Below, piece after piece: positions 9,045-18,810 of a stretch of DNA of 64,000 nt (positions within the stretch are counted from its first letter, which is position 1; each line of letters opens with the position of its first letter). This DNA comes from Colwellia piezophila ATCC BAA-637. Lineage in GTDB: Bacteria; Pseudomonadota; Gammaproteobacteria; Enterobacterales; Alteromonadaceae. The position numbers and the translations under genes are program-made. The stretch is taken from positions 280,590-344,589 of the forward strand of contig NZ_KB905166.1 in the NCBI RefSeq assembly GCF_000378625.1. The letters run 5' to 3'. The notes beneath the pieces are model-generated. The model had not been told where the DNA came from and did no database searches. It worked only from the letters and a program-made list of their open reading frames with translations.

Positions 9045-11204
9045 ATGTTTAGAAGCGCACATAGAAATGCAATCCCTACAATAACGCTTGGGCTTACTTT
9101 ACTGTCTACATTTACGGTAAACGCTGACGATTCTACACAAGGTCTATTTTCACTGTCCCTTAGTGAATTACTGGAAGTAAAGGTTACAACTGTGTCCAAA
9201 CGGGAGGAATCAGCAAAAACGGCACCAGGTTCAATTATTGTTATTACTGATGAAGACATTAAACTTAGAGGATATCGTCACTTACGAGATATTTTAGCGG
9301 ATATCCCAGGGTTTAGTGTTCTACCGCAGGTGACTCAAGAATGGCTCAACTACTACACCGTTAGAGGGATCACCGGTCAAAATAAGTTTGTCATACTGCA
9401 AAATGGTATTCGAGTTCATTCGCCAACCGGCCGAAATCAAGCCATCGACTCAGGCTTTTCCTTGTATGCTATTAAGCAAGTTGAAATTATGATGGGGCCA
9501 ACGTCAGCTCTTTATGGTGCTGATGCAATGACCGCCATAGTAAATCTAGTGACTTATGACGACCCTGAAGAATCGGCGGATTTCATTTCCATAACGGTTG
9601 GTGAAAATAATAATAGCAGTGCTGAATTTTTCGTATCTAAGGCTCTAGGTGATGACTCAGCAATTTTTATAGGAGGACACAGCAACAAAAACGATCATCA
9701 GGATCTGACTAAAGAATACCACAACTATTACACTCCCGTTGACCTTACTACCTTTTCTGGCACCACAGTTTTACAAGCCTCTGAACGAAATAGCATGGGT
9801 TACTTTAAAACAGAAAGCGAAAGTATATTTGTAAATTTTCATTTTAAAGACTTGCTGAAAATTGGGTTTAACCATCGTTCAGAGGGCCAATCAAATCATA
9901 TTGGCAGTCCAGTGGCTGACGAAAATATCGATGAGAAAGCATTTTGGACAATGGATTATCAAAATGTATATATTGAGACGAATATAGCAATAGGCGATGT
10001 TCACAGCAACACGCAAATATCTTATGCACAGTATGAGCTAGCCCCAGATTCAGGGTATGCCAACATTTTTGTCAATTTTGCCAGTCGCTATAAATATGAA
10101 AGAGGAAATGAATTCGAAATTAATCAAAACTTTAATATTGATATTTCAGAAAAAACCCAGATCGATTTTGGTTTTAGCTACGAAAATTTTTATATGCTAC
10201 CTAAAACCACCGATCTAGCGCAGCCGTTTAACCCCGACCGACCCGTATCAACGCAATCTCTTGTTTACCTAGGAACTGATCTGCCGATAAAAATATTTGA
10301 GTTAAATTACAATAATCTAGGTTTTTTTACGCAATGGCGACAACAGTGGCTCCCATCTCTAAGCAGCACCTTGGGGCTGCGCTACGACAATAGTTCAATT
10401 TATGGTGATACCACCAACCCACGATTGGGCATTGTTTATCAGTCATCCGAAAAAATGACCTGGAAATATATTTATTCCACGGCATTCATCGCTGCCTCAC
10501 CAGCTTTTAGTTATGAGCATTACGGTTCATTTGCTTTCCAAGATGATAATGATGTTTATCAAAGCTTTTTTATGAATATACCTAATCCAGACTTAAAACC
10601 AGAAGAAATGACGGCGCATGAAATCAACCTAAATTACCAACTGGATTCATCGACCAATATATTTTTAAACATATATAAACAGGAAGTATCAAACCTCATC
10701 AGTTCAGGAGCCACTAATCCTCAACAGCCTTTATATATTTCTGGCGGTGAAATAGCGTTCACCCAGAGTAAGGTCAATGCCGGCGAAATTAGTAATCATG
10801 GCTTTGATGCTGGGTTCCGATTAAGACGGCAGATAAGCAATTGGCAGGCAGACTATTGGCTTTATTATAGCTATGTAGATGGTGAACTAAACGATGAAAG
10901 GCTTCCCCTCACCGTTGACCATATGATTAAATCTGGGCTGACTTTAAGCAAAGGGAACTGGTACATAACGCCAACAATAATCTATCGTTCAGAGACCTCT
11001 GGCGGTCCTGGTAGCACAGTTGAAATTGATGATCTCACCCTAGTAAATCTAATTGCTGGCGTAGAAAAGTTGCCTTTAAATTTATCAGCTAGCCTTCGGG
11101 TAAACAATTTGTTCGATAAAAAACATTTTTCTGCGCATGGTGCTACTGAGGGAGTGCCACAAGAAACCCGAACTATTGAATTTAAGTTAACCCTAGTGTT
11201 TTAA
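9045..11204 (+). CDS. TonB-dependent outer-membrane receptor
   Basis: A signal peptide ends near VNA; a short segment SLSELLEVKV precedes the plug domain (VSKREESAKTAPGSI..., VRGITG, VEIMMGPTSALYG). A long beta-barrel follows, ending in aromatic-terminated strand EFKLTLVF as expected for an outer-membrane protein. The ATG at 9045 has GAGG upstream; a GTG two codons earlier is also open. At about 719 residues it is of normal size. It lies downstream of a YfiR-domain two-component system and is followed by a second receptor. The ligand cannot be inferred. Confidence 0.92.
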   Translation: MFRSAHRNAIPTITLGLTLLSTFTVNADDSTQGLFSLSLSELLEVKVTTVSKREESAKTAPGSIIVITDEDIKLRGYRHLRDILADIPGFSVLPQVTQEWLNYYTVRGITGQNKFVILQNGIRVHSPTGRNQAIDSGFSLYAIKQVEIMMGPTSALYGADAMTAIVNLVTYDDPEESADFISITVGENNNSSAEFFVSKALGDDSAIFIGGHSNKNDHQDLTKEYHNYYTPVDLTTFSGTTVLQASERNSMGYFKTESESIFVNFHFKDLLKIGFNHRSEGQSNHIGSPVADENIDEKAFWTMDYQNVYIETNIAIGDVHSNTQISYAQYELAPDSGYANIFVNFASRYKYERGNEFEINQNFNIDISEKTQIDFGFSYENFYMLPKTTDLAQPFNPDRPVSTQSLVYLGTDLPIKIFELNYNNLGFFTQWRQQWLPSLSSTLGLRYDNSSIYGDTTNPRLGIVYQSSEKMTWKYIYSTAFIAASPAFSYEHYGSFAFQDDNDVYQSFFMNIPNPDLKPEEMTAHEINLNYQLDSSTNIFLNIYKQEVSNLISSGATNPQQPLYISGGEIAFTQSKVNAGEISNHGFDAGFRLRRQISNWQADYWLYYSYVDGELNDERLPLTVDHMIKSGLTLSKGNWYITPTIIYRSETSGGPGSTVEIDDLTLVNLIAGVEKLPLNLSASLRVNNLFDKKHFSAHGATEGVPQETRTIEFKLTLVF

Positions 11205-12037
11205 ATTCAGCTAAATATATTGAGAGGTCTTCTTGGTGGCAACAGTGAACCTTAGCTCGTAATCACTGAGCAATGAAAAACATGGTCAGAGTTAATGTTT
11301 TCTTTTGTGGCATGTACGGACGTTATCGATACAAAAACTAATAAAAACACCTGTAAAACTAGTGAAATTTAATGTCTTCTCTGTATCTAAGTGAACGTTA
11401 GGTGGGATGATTTTCACTCGTAAATGTTGACATTGAAATAGTAAACCGTGAGCTTTACAAGACGAATCTTCACAGGCGGCTTTGTTGTCTTACCCCATAG
11501 ATAAAAATATGAGCCTTTAGATGATGACTTTTGTCAATGAGTCGTTAAACCTGACTGGCAACTCAGCCACCAATGCGGTCATTCCTGTATTTGTATTGGC
11601 GTGACATCAAAGTGTGTGAAGCAGAAATATTCAGCAAAAATTTTAAACACTAGGTTTTCGACAAAATGTACCACAAAACTGTCTATATTCATTAGTAGTG
11701 AGGGCTTAAATTCATGTTAACTGAAAAGGTATAATCAAATTCACATATTTGAACCGCTATGCACACTTTGTTTATGTTTCTATAGTAAATTAATTTATTA
11801 GGTTCATCTTATCCTACGGACTTGATAGTAGTAATTCCCGCTTAAAAATAGAGTTAGCTAACTTAACATTCATGATTTTTTTCTCCATAGACTTCTTGTA
11901 GAATGACTCGTTATGCAACTAATATAATAATACCTATACTAGGTTAATAAGTTCACTATTTTGCTAAATATTTAATTTTTTCTCTGGAAATAAAATAGCT
12001 TAATCAATTTTAGTACTCAGTATTAGTCTAAGGAATT
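11205..12037. other. Gene-free stretch between two TonB receptor genes
   Basis: These 833 bp show no ORF that I can support on either strand. The length suggests that the second receptor has its own promoter, probably in the AT-rich last 150 bp. Confidence 0.4.
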
Positions 12038-14002
12038 ATGGAAAATATTATTCGCCTAACAGCTTCTCTGATAATTTCATGTTCACTATTTTGCAGTCCT
12101 GCACAGAGTGAGGTACTAGAGAATCTGTTTAACTTATCTTTGGAAGAGTTACTTGAAGTAAGAGTTTCTGTCGCCTCGACAAAACCAGAAACGGTAGTTG
12201 AAACACCAGCCATAGTTTCGCGGTACAATCGTACCGATCTAGAGAAAATGGGCATAACTACGTTAAGAGAAATGTTCAACTTCATCCCAGGTGTTATTGT
12301 TCAGGATTCTATAGCTGGCTGGGCCTCAGTGCAAATTAGGGGTATAGATGAGGCATTTAATCAGAAAGTACTTTTTTTACTTGATGGTATTCCTTATCAC
12401 CAACCATCTCACTCTCTCATTCCAATGGAAGGTATTCCATGGGAGTCAATTTCTCATGTAGAAGTTATACGAGGACCTGGCGCCGTTTTTTATGGAACAC
12501 AAGCATCGGGTGGTGTATTCAATGTGATAACCAGAAAAGATATTGGTAAGAGTTCTGCGTCAGTTAAAATAGGATCAAATGGCCTTAAAGAAGGTAGTGG
12601 TTATTTCAATCGAGAGTTCTCGGATGATTCCGCAATTTATTTTGCGGCAGAATACAGAACAGAAGATGGTTACACTGCCACATATAATGAAGTATTCCCC
12701 AATGTAGGATTGGTAACAGGCGAGGTTGATCGTTATTTAGAAAGGCAATCGGGATTATTACGCTATACCAACAACGAATTTAGCCTTCTTTTTCAGGCTT
12801 TTTCTGACACCACTGTTGGTATTAACGATGGTGTCACAGGCGAAAACACCTTACAGCCCTTAACTTTAGAAACCAAAGGCCAATTAATTCATATAGATAA
12901 TAACTGGAGCACAGATAATAGCAGAACCATTATTTTCTCCGACTATAACCACTACACCTTTGACATAAAAATAGAAAATGCAATCGCTCCAGGTGTTGGC
13001 ATATTAGGTACAAAAGATAATAACGGCAAAGACGACTATCGATTCAGAGTTGGTGGTAGTTTTGTTTATAATATGAATCAATCTCTCGAACTCGCTGTCG
13101 GCGTTGAACATGAAACTCGTTCGGTCGGGGATTATCGAATCTATTTGTTAGATGATCCGAGCACACCGCTAGCTACATCCCTTGAGAAAAGTAAACTAGA
13201 TGAGTTTTCGGCATACGCTCAAGTAGACTACACCCTTGAAAACTGGCGTTTTCTTATCGGCGGTCGGTTTACTGATAATGAATTAAGTGGTAAAAAAACA
13301 ACACCGAGAGCGGCTATAGTGTATAAAATTGACGAGTATCAATCATTGAAAACACTCTATTCAACTGGCTTTAACTCCCCAAACCCAACACAAACAAGCG
13401 TTTACGCGCCTGGAAATGTAATAGGAAACGAATCGTTAACAGCTGAAATAGTAAAAACGTTTGATTTCGCCTACTCCTATTCAAAATCAAACGTATTATT
13501 TGTCGCCAATATTTATGCTTTAGAAGCAGAGGACTTCATAGAAAGGAGGTTTAGTGAGGCTGACGGTGCGGTTTCATTTTTTAATGAAGGAAATTTTAAG
13601 CGTCAAGGCGCAGAAATCGATTTTCAAATGGCCACCTCTGATAGTAAATTATTTATAAATTTAGCCTATCAAAAAGAAGGTAATAAGGTTATTGCTGAAG
13701 ACCCGACGGCTTTTAACACACCTAGACTAACTTTAAGTATTGGTGCAAGTACTGACCTTTGGGACATGCACAGTATAGGTGGCAACATCACATATATAGG
13801 AGCGCGTCATAATTTAGACGGTTATAGTATCGTTAATATTAACTATACTGCGAGATTATCTGATTTTGATTTATTTATTGTTGTTCGCAATCTTTTGGAC
13901 GCAGAGATTTTAAACCCCGACATTTCAACTCAAAATAGTGACCTTGTAGCACATGGAGAAGAAGGTGTTAATTTTCAATTAGGCGTTAGAGTTTACTTTT
14001 AA
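12038..14002 (+). CDS. TonB-dependent outer-membrane receptor
   Basis: A signal peptide is followed by a LFNLSLEELLEVRVSV segment much like that of the upstream receptor. The plug domain carries IPGVIVQDS, IRGIDE, LLDGIPYHQ and VEVIRGPGAVFYGTQASGGVFNVIT; then a beta-barrel ends in GVRVYF. TAAGGA precedes the ATG. It resembles the receptor at 9045 in domain layout but is clearly diverged in sequence, so the pair is not a recent duplication. It probably imports a siderophore, peptide or glycan fragment; the substrate is not visible in the sequence. Confidence 0.92.
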   Translation: MENIIRLTASLIISCSLFCSPAQSEVLENLFNLSLEELLEVRVSVASTKPETVVETPAIVSRYNRTDLEKMGITTLREMFNFIPGVIVQDSIAGWASVQIRGIDEAFNQKVLFLLDGIPYHQPSHSLIPMEGIPWESISHVEVIRGPGAVFYGTQASGGVFNVITRKDIGKSSASVKIGSNGLKEGSGYFNREFSDDSAIYFAAEYRTEDGYTATYNEVFPNVGLVTGEVDRYLERQSGLLRYTNNEFSLLFQAFSDTTVGINDGVTGENTLQPLTLETKGQLIHIDNNWSTDNSRTIIFSDYNHYTFDIKIENAIAPGVGILGTKDNNGKDDYRFRVGGSFVYNMNQSLELAVGVEHETRSVGDYRIYLLDDPSTPLATSLEKSKLDEFSAYAQVDYTLENWRFLIGGRFTDNELSGKKTTPRAAIVYKIDEYQSLKTLYSTGFNSPNPTQTSVYAPGNVIGNESLTAEIVKTFDFAYSYSKSNVLFVANIYALEAEDFIERRFSEADGAVSFFNEGNFKRQGAEIDFQMATSDSKLFINLAYQKEGNKVIAEDPTAFNTPRLTLSIGASTDLWDMHSIGGNITYIGARHNLDGYSIVNINYTARLSDFDLFIVVRNLLDAEILNPDISTQNSDLVAHGEEGVNFQLGVRVYF

Positions 14003-14024
14003 TGGGATTACTTATTTGGGTGAC

Positions 14025-14180
14025 CGTAAGACGCCATATACTGCCAAATATTTCAAGTTATTTGTTGACGGTTTTATTGAATGCTTTGGAGAAAAGTGGG
14101 AAGACTTTAAATTCAAATTGGCCGAATCAATGGCAAGACAAAAAATTAAGGAAGGATTCATAGCCAAAGATGATAGTAAT
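14025..14180 (+). pseudogene. Probable 3' remnant of an unidentified gene
   Basis: A frame from about 14025 to the TAA at 14178-14180 reads protein-like sequence (TPYTAKYFKLFVDGF, KWEDFKFKLAESMARQ) but has no start codon or ribosome-binding site. It begins right after the second TonB receptor. I do not recognise it. It looks like the tail of a gene whose 5' part is lost. Confidence 0.3.
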
Positions 14181-15041
14181 TAACACAATATCGAACCAGA
14201 TGGAGAGGTTCATTAGACATCGAAAAAGTGGTACCTGCTGTCTTTTCATATTTCCAACTAAAGAACCTTTTAAGGCATAAAACAATTTTAAACTCCAATG
14301 ACAATATCTATATAAGGCGCATAATTAAGGTTAACAAATGGAAGGTCAACGGCAGCAATGAGCTTGCAGCGTTCATAGATATTGTTCTCGTTCTATAACT
14401 GTAATTTTATTTTTTGAACATTAAATCAGTCTCAAAACCGATTTTATTAACGTCCGCTATGCCAATAATTTTGATTTCAGCTGTCGACTTGCTTAGGTCA
14501 ACTAACTGGTGTTCAGTTAACCTCAACGAACACTCAAAATTTCAAAACCTTACTTCTTCTTAGCGCACTTTGTTGCCTTTACAATATTACTGATTTGTCC
14601 CGTTATTTACAGAGCACCAGGTAAAAACATCTTTGCCATTCTGGCAGTTGACTCAATGAGGCTAAAGCCTAATTTAGGGCTACTTTGGGCTTTAGCCTTA
14701 GACGTTTTATGCTTTTTCTCTTTTCCATTGCTAATGACGAGTTACAACAGCTTTACCAACGAACCATAACCCTTCCACCTTGAGTCTCAGATCATCATAA
14801 TAACATTGCAGGCATTCGCCTGTTTACTCATTAATATTGAAGTCGTAATGCAATTGCATAGTGTTGTTACTCAGTAAATATGGCTACTCATTTAGCGTTA
14901 AATAAAGGGTGGTTTTTAAGCCGCTAGTACCTCGAAGCGTCATAATAAAATGACACCTTTAGGTATGATTTTAGCGAGTCGATAAGCTAAAATTTACCTA
15001 GGGGTATCTCCAAGTAACCACACAACCGTCAACAAGGTGCA
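14181..15041. other. Gene-poor stretch with ORF remnants and an inverted repeat
   Basis: Protein-like frames without starts occur near 14218-14397 on the plus strand and near 14600-14740 on the minus strand; neither is recognisable. A perfect 11-bp inverted repeat (AGGCTAAAGCC at 14659-14669 with GGCTTTAGCCT at 14688-14698) lies between. The region looks like degraded genes between convergent transcription units. Confidence 0.35.
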
Positions 15042-16424
15042 TCACTCAAGTGGCTTTTTTGCCGCGATATATTCCGCCTGCATAAATGCCCAAACGGAGA
15101 TGATGCCAAAGGCAGAAATCAAGATGAGCATATTCATAAAACTAGACCAACCACCTGCGCTATCTGCCAGTCTTCCGCCAATGAAAGCAAAGGTTGCACT
15201 AGCGGCAAAACCGAAGGCATCTATTAAACACACCAAAGTCGCACTATGGGGGCCGCCATATTCAATGGAAAATATCGACATGGGTAAGTAATAGGCGGGA
15301 GAAATTGAAAAAGCGAAAAGAAAAATGGCCCCCAACGCCACTAGGTAGTTCAACTGAGCGCTTAAATTAAACCAGGGTAAATATTTCAAGGTCAGTACGC
15401 TCAATAAACTCAGTATTAAAGCGAGGGTTAATACGGTCCTGATACCTCGCTTTGAAAAGCGATCGTAAAAAGCCATAGATGCCAAAAGACCAGTCAAAGA
15501 GCCAACGGGAAAAACGGTCGAGGCCATTGCGGCCTGTGATGGGTTAAGTTGGTAACTTTCCATAAGATAAACCGCAACAAAGTCCAAAAAGGCCATCATG
15601 CAAGTAAGTACCATCAACATGATCACCACGAGCCAAACTCTAGGGCTTTTTGCAAAAGCTACCAGTCCAGCAATCGTGCTTGTGCCTTGCAGCGGATGAT
15701 TATATTTATTTTCTAGCGCCTGTTTTGATGCGATGGCCAACTCAAGATTCTTGCTCTTATTATGGGTATTAACATCGGTATTGATATCGGCATTACCATC
15801 GGTATTAACATCGATATTGTTTTCATCTTCTTTGAAAAAATAAGCATCTTCAGGTTTTTCTTTCAAGTAAAAATAACAGCCTATAAAAATGATGAAGGCA
15901 AAAGCAGCCGCGATAAACGCCACCGTGCGCCAATGCATAAAACTTAACAACCAACCGAAGAACAACGTAGCCAACACCACACTAAATCTCGAGCTAGTAG
16001 CGACAATACTCCACACTTGTCCATAACGTTGCGGGTGATACCACTGTCCGATCAATTTTGTCATACCGGGCCAGCCCGAAGATTTGGTGCAATAAAGCAG
16101 AAATGAAAAACCAGTAAAGGCCATAACATTAGGCGAAAGTCCAAAGGCGATGATAAACAGCGCAGTCAAGAAAATGCCAATTAAAAAAGTAACACGCCCG
16201 CCAAACTTATCGGCAAGGGGTCCCCAAATCAGTTTACCAACCAGCGCACCTAAGGTGCCATATGCAGCAAAATCACCCAAGTTTGTTTTTGTTAATGCTA
16301 AGGTTTCATCGGCAAGTAAGGCCGGACTGAGAATAGTGACCATTTGGCGACAAATCATCATGGCGGCATAACCAAGATACATGGATACGAGAATATTGAT
16401 TTGCTGCGGGGGTCGGTTAGACAT
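15042..16424 (-). CDS. MFS transporter
   Basis: About 460 residues with two blocks of six hydrophobic helices typical of the major facilitator superfamily. The loop 2-3 motif GPLADKFGGRVTF matches the MFS signature. A hydrophilic central loop is rich in Asn and Asp and is encoded by a 12-bp tandem repeat. AGGGATAG lies just before the ATG. The layout (organophosphate:phosphate antiporter-like or sugar-phosphate-like) is suggestive only; the substrate is unknown. A VOC gene lies upstream on the same strand. Confidence 0.88.
   Translation of the reverse strand: MSNRPPQQINILVSMYLGYAAMMICRQMVTILSPALLADETLALTKTNLGDFAAYGTLGALVGKLIWGPLADKFGGRVTFLIGIFLTALFIIAFGLSPNVMAFTGFSFLLYCTKSSGWPGMTKLIGQWYHPQRYGQVWSIVATSSRFSVVLATLFFGWLLSFMHWRTVAFIAAAFAFIIFIGCYFYLKEKPEDAYFFKEDENNIDVNTDGNADINTDVNTHNKSKNLELAIASKQALENKYNHPLQGTSTIAGLVAFAKSPRVWLVVIMLMVLTCMMAFLDFVAVYLMESYQLNPSQAAMASTVFPVGSLTGLLASMAFYDRFSKRGIRTVLTLALILSLLSVLTLKYLPWFNLSAQLNYLVALGAIFLFAFSISPAYYLPMSIFSIEYGGPHSATLVCLIDAFGFAASATFAFIGGRLADSAGGWSSFMNMLILISAFGIISVWAFMQAEYIAAKKPLE
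15765..15824. repeat. 12-bp coding minisatellite in the MFS central loop
   Basis: Four units of a 12-bp repeat close to GGTATTAACATC (15765-15812) and a fifth degenerate unit (to 15824) lie in frame. They encode an Asn/Asp-rich loop (NTDVN-like repeats) between the two halves of the transporter. Length change would be in frame and tolerated. Confidence 0.8.
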
Positions 16425-16578
16425 AATCTATCCCTGAACCGTCGTCTGTATAGTCGATGGCTATGTTGACTTTAATGATTAACCTTAGCTGACCATTGGT
16501 TAATCAGCAACTTAGACCAACCAAAGAGCAAAGAAACATAACACTAGCCAATATGAGTGCCAATTAAGAATATTTTGC

Positions 16579-16998
16579 TCATTCGACTTTGAACAATACT
16601 TTAGGATTAACCATGGTTTTCATTTCAAGAACATTACCGTTCGGGTCTTCAATAAAAAAGGTTTCCTGTTCATATTCACTGCCGATAAAACGACGATAAG
16701 GTTGGTCTAAATAGGCTATACCAGCCGTTTCAATACGCTCTTTTAAGGCTTTAAACGCCCTATCAGACAAATGTATACCAAAGTGGGGAACGAGGACGCT
16801 ACCCATGTCTACTTCATGGCGTACTGTTGGCAAACGTTCTTCGCTTTGGTGTAAAGTCAATTCGTTGCCCCAAAAATCAATATCTACCCAATGTCCCTCC
16901 TCGCTATTGCCACTTTTACAGCCAAGTACATCGCAATAAAACCTTTTAGCTAAATTTAAATCGCCTGCAGGAATGGCCAGATGCAAACAGTTGGACAT
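16579..16998 (-). CDS. VOC (glyoxalase/dioxygenase superfamily) protein
   Basis: A 139-residue single VOC module pair: HLAIPAGDLNLAKRFYCDVLGC at the start, PHFGIHL in the middle and EDPNGNVLEMK at the end. The two His and the Glu are in positions expected to bind metal. AAGGGGAAAG precedes the ATG. Reaction unknown; it could be a dioxygenase or lyase-like enzyme. It is outside the integron array, unlike the other VOC genes in this window. Confidence 0.85.
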   Translation of the reverse strand: MSNCLHLAIPAGDLNLAKRFYCDVLGCKSGNSEEGHWVDIDFWGNELTLHQSEERLPTVRHEVDMGSVLVPHFGIHLSDRAFKALKERIETAGIAYLDQPYRRFIGSEYEQETFFIEDPNGNVLEMKTMVNPKVLFKVE

Positions 16999-17068
16999 AA
17001 CTTTCCCCTTGTTTTATTTTAAACGTATGAATTAAATAGCTACTCTATTTTATAGAGCACCAATTCAT

Positions 17069-17086
17069 ATAATACCAAGTGCATTA
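17069..17086. repeat. Second copy of the MITE terminal motif
   Basis: ATAATACCAAGTGCATTA differs at one of 18 bases from the MITE end region at 3673-3690. No matching opposite end was found nearby, so this may be a solo remnant. Confidence 0.5.
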
Positions 17087-17197
17087 AAGCCAAAATTAAT
17101 AAAAAGAGCGTTTATACTTTGTTCCGCAGAATAAAGACGCACGCGCTTTATATACTATATACATGCTAAATGGACCTTGAGTGCTTAATAAAATTTG

Positions 17198-18154
17198 CTA
17201 CTCACGATTCAAAAGTTCGGCATTTGTTGGGTATTTCTCAAGTAACTCAACAAGTTTCCTAGCACCCTCTACAGGTTTAAGACCGGTAAGCGCCCTGCGC
17301 AACACGGTTACCTTGTCGAGTTCTTTCGAATTGAGCAGCAGCTCTTCACGGCGCGTGCTGCTTTTTGCAATATCTAACGCGGGAAAAATTCGTTGATTTG
17401 CCGCCTCACGCGATAAAACGACTTCCATATTACCCGTACCCTTAAACTCCTCAAATATCACCTGATCCATTCTACTGCCAGTATCAACCAGTATGGTCGC
17501 GAGAATGGTAAGCGAGCCACCATTTTCAATTTTTCTCGCTGCGCCAAACAGTTTTCGTGGTATTTCCATCGCTCTAGCGTCAAGGCCGCCCGACATGGTA
17601 CGGCCGCTGCTCCTTTGACTGGCATTATGTACTCGTGTCAGCCTTGTCAGAGAATCAATGACAATCATTACATCGTGCCCTTCACCTGCTTGCCGGCGAG
17701 CAATTTTGAGCAGGTCATTGGCGACACGAACGTGTTGGTCATAGTTTTCATCCGTAGATGAGGCGTATACTTGTGCCGGAACGCTGCGCTTAAAATCCGT
17801 TACCTCTTCGGGACGCTCATCAATAAGTAACGCATAAAGCTTTATCTCTGGGTAAGCCTTACCCACCGACTGACAAATATGTTTTAACAAGGTGGTTTTT
17901 CCTGAGCCTGGCGGAGCAACAATTAACCCTCGCTGCCCCATACCTATCGGCGTAAACAAATCCATCGCTCGGGTGGACAGTTGCTCAGAGCCTAATTCTA
18001 GGCGAATACACTGATGAGGATTGATGGCAACGCCATTTATAAAACGCTTTAGGGGGTCAACGTGAGGTACAACCTTGGCCACTTGTTCGACTTGCTCGAC
18101 TTTTATGGTGGTTTTTTTTCTTTTCACATTCAACGTTAATATTTTTCTTGTCAT
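17198..18154 (-). CDS. Rho-like ATPase lacking the N-terminal RNA-binding domain
   Basis: About 318 residues matching the C-terminal ATPase of transcription terminator Rho. Visible parts are the lead-in FTPIGMGQRGLIVAPP, the P-loop GSGKTT (about residues 83-88), IDERPEEVTDF, the Walker B region VIVIDSLTRL-like, a Q-loop-like SSGRTMSGG, and EEFKGTGNMEVVLSRE (R-loop). True Rho is about 420 residues with an N-terminal helix bundle and OB fold; here these are replaced by about 40 basic residues. It may form a ring that moves on RNA without the primary RNA-binding site, or it may modulate normal Rho. It is monocistronic and intact. Confidence 0.88.
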   Translation of the reverse strand: MTRKILTLNVKRKKTTIKVEQVEQVAKVVPHVDPLKRFINGVAINPHQCIRLELGSEQLSTRAMDLFTPIGMGQRGLIVAPPGSGKTTLLKHICQSVGKAYPEIKLYALLIDERPEEVTDFKRSVPAQVYASSTDENYDQHVRVANDLLKIARRQAGEGHDVMIVIDSLTRLTRVHNASQRSSGRTMSGGLDARAMEIPRKLFGAARKIENGGSLTILATILVDTGSRMDQVIFEEFKGTGNMEVVLSREAANQRIFPALDIAKSSTRREELLLNSKELDKVTVLRRALTGLKPVEGARKLVELLEKYPTNAELLNRE

Positions 18155-18279
18155 GATATCGGTTTTTAGCTCTAGAGGATTAAGTGTTTTTTGATGTGTT
18201 TACTGAAGTCTAAGGTAGCATAAAGCGTTTTTAAACCAGCCCTACGGGGATGTCTGAGCAAACCATGTTCTTCATTAGT

Positions 18280-18425
18280 TCCTTTTTTAAGGATGCTACA
18301 TGGATGCTCCTTATTAGAGAATGCAGACGTGGCATGGATGCCACTTATTAGAGAATGCAGGATGCACATTCTCCTGTGCACATTCTCCTGTGCATATTCT
18401 CCTGTGCATATGCTCATAAATACCC
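18280..18425. repeat. Intergenic repeat cluster with 14-bp tandem units
   Basis: Three tandem units close to CATTCTCCTGTGCA lie at 18367-18408, preceded by related CATTCTC and ATGGATGC pieces on either side. Similar fragments (CATTCTCTAAAAAGCTACATCC...) occur inside the MITE at 3676-3988. The minus-strand ORF that crosses this cluster is a by-product of the repeat. Confidence 0.7.
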
Positions 18426-18513
18426 CTTATTAAAATGAGGCGCTTTGATCATCAATTGCCTAGGCGTTAGTAAAAAAGAGATAATAACGTATTAAAAAAA
18501 GTATTGATAAATT

Positions 18514-18713
18514 TTAAAGCAATTTAGCTAAATATTTTTGGCTTACTTTAAAGGCTGCGCCAATTGTTACCCCAATACATATTCCAACAATGATACCCAT
18601 TGATATATTACCAAATACGGCCCCAAATGAGACTCCCATTGATGAACCAAGCGCTACACCCAAACCGAGAACCAAGTACCCGATTGTTCTTTTTCATCTA
18701 ATTTTGACGGCAT
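18514..18713 (-). pseudogene. Small glycine-rich membrane protein, frameshifted
   Basis: ATG at 18713 follows AAGGA and reads MPSKLDEKEQS before meeting a stop in its own frame. One frame over, the sequence continues as a glycine-rich double hydrophobic hairpin (GYLVLGLGVALG, IIVGICIGVTIGAA) to a TAA at 18514. A one-base deletion near the QSG junction explains both. The intact parent would be about 66 residues. It could be a small stress or membrane protein; function unknown. Confidence 0.65.
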
Positions 18714-18810
18714 TTGTTTGATTCCTTGGGGTGACTAAATACAAAAAATTATAACGAAACCGAAATTTAGACTCTACACGGCAGAGCTATCCGATTCACT
18801 GTTGCTGGGG

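Noticed and set aside
18172..18417. 81-codon minus-strand ORF
   Set aside because: It lies over the intergenic tandem repeats; the apparent protein is only repeat sequence in translation.
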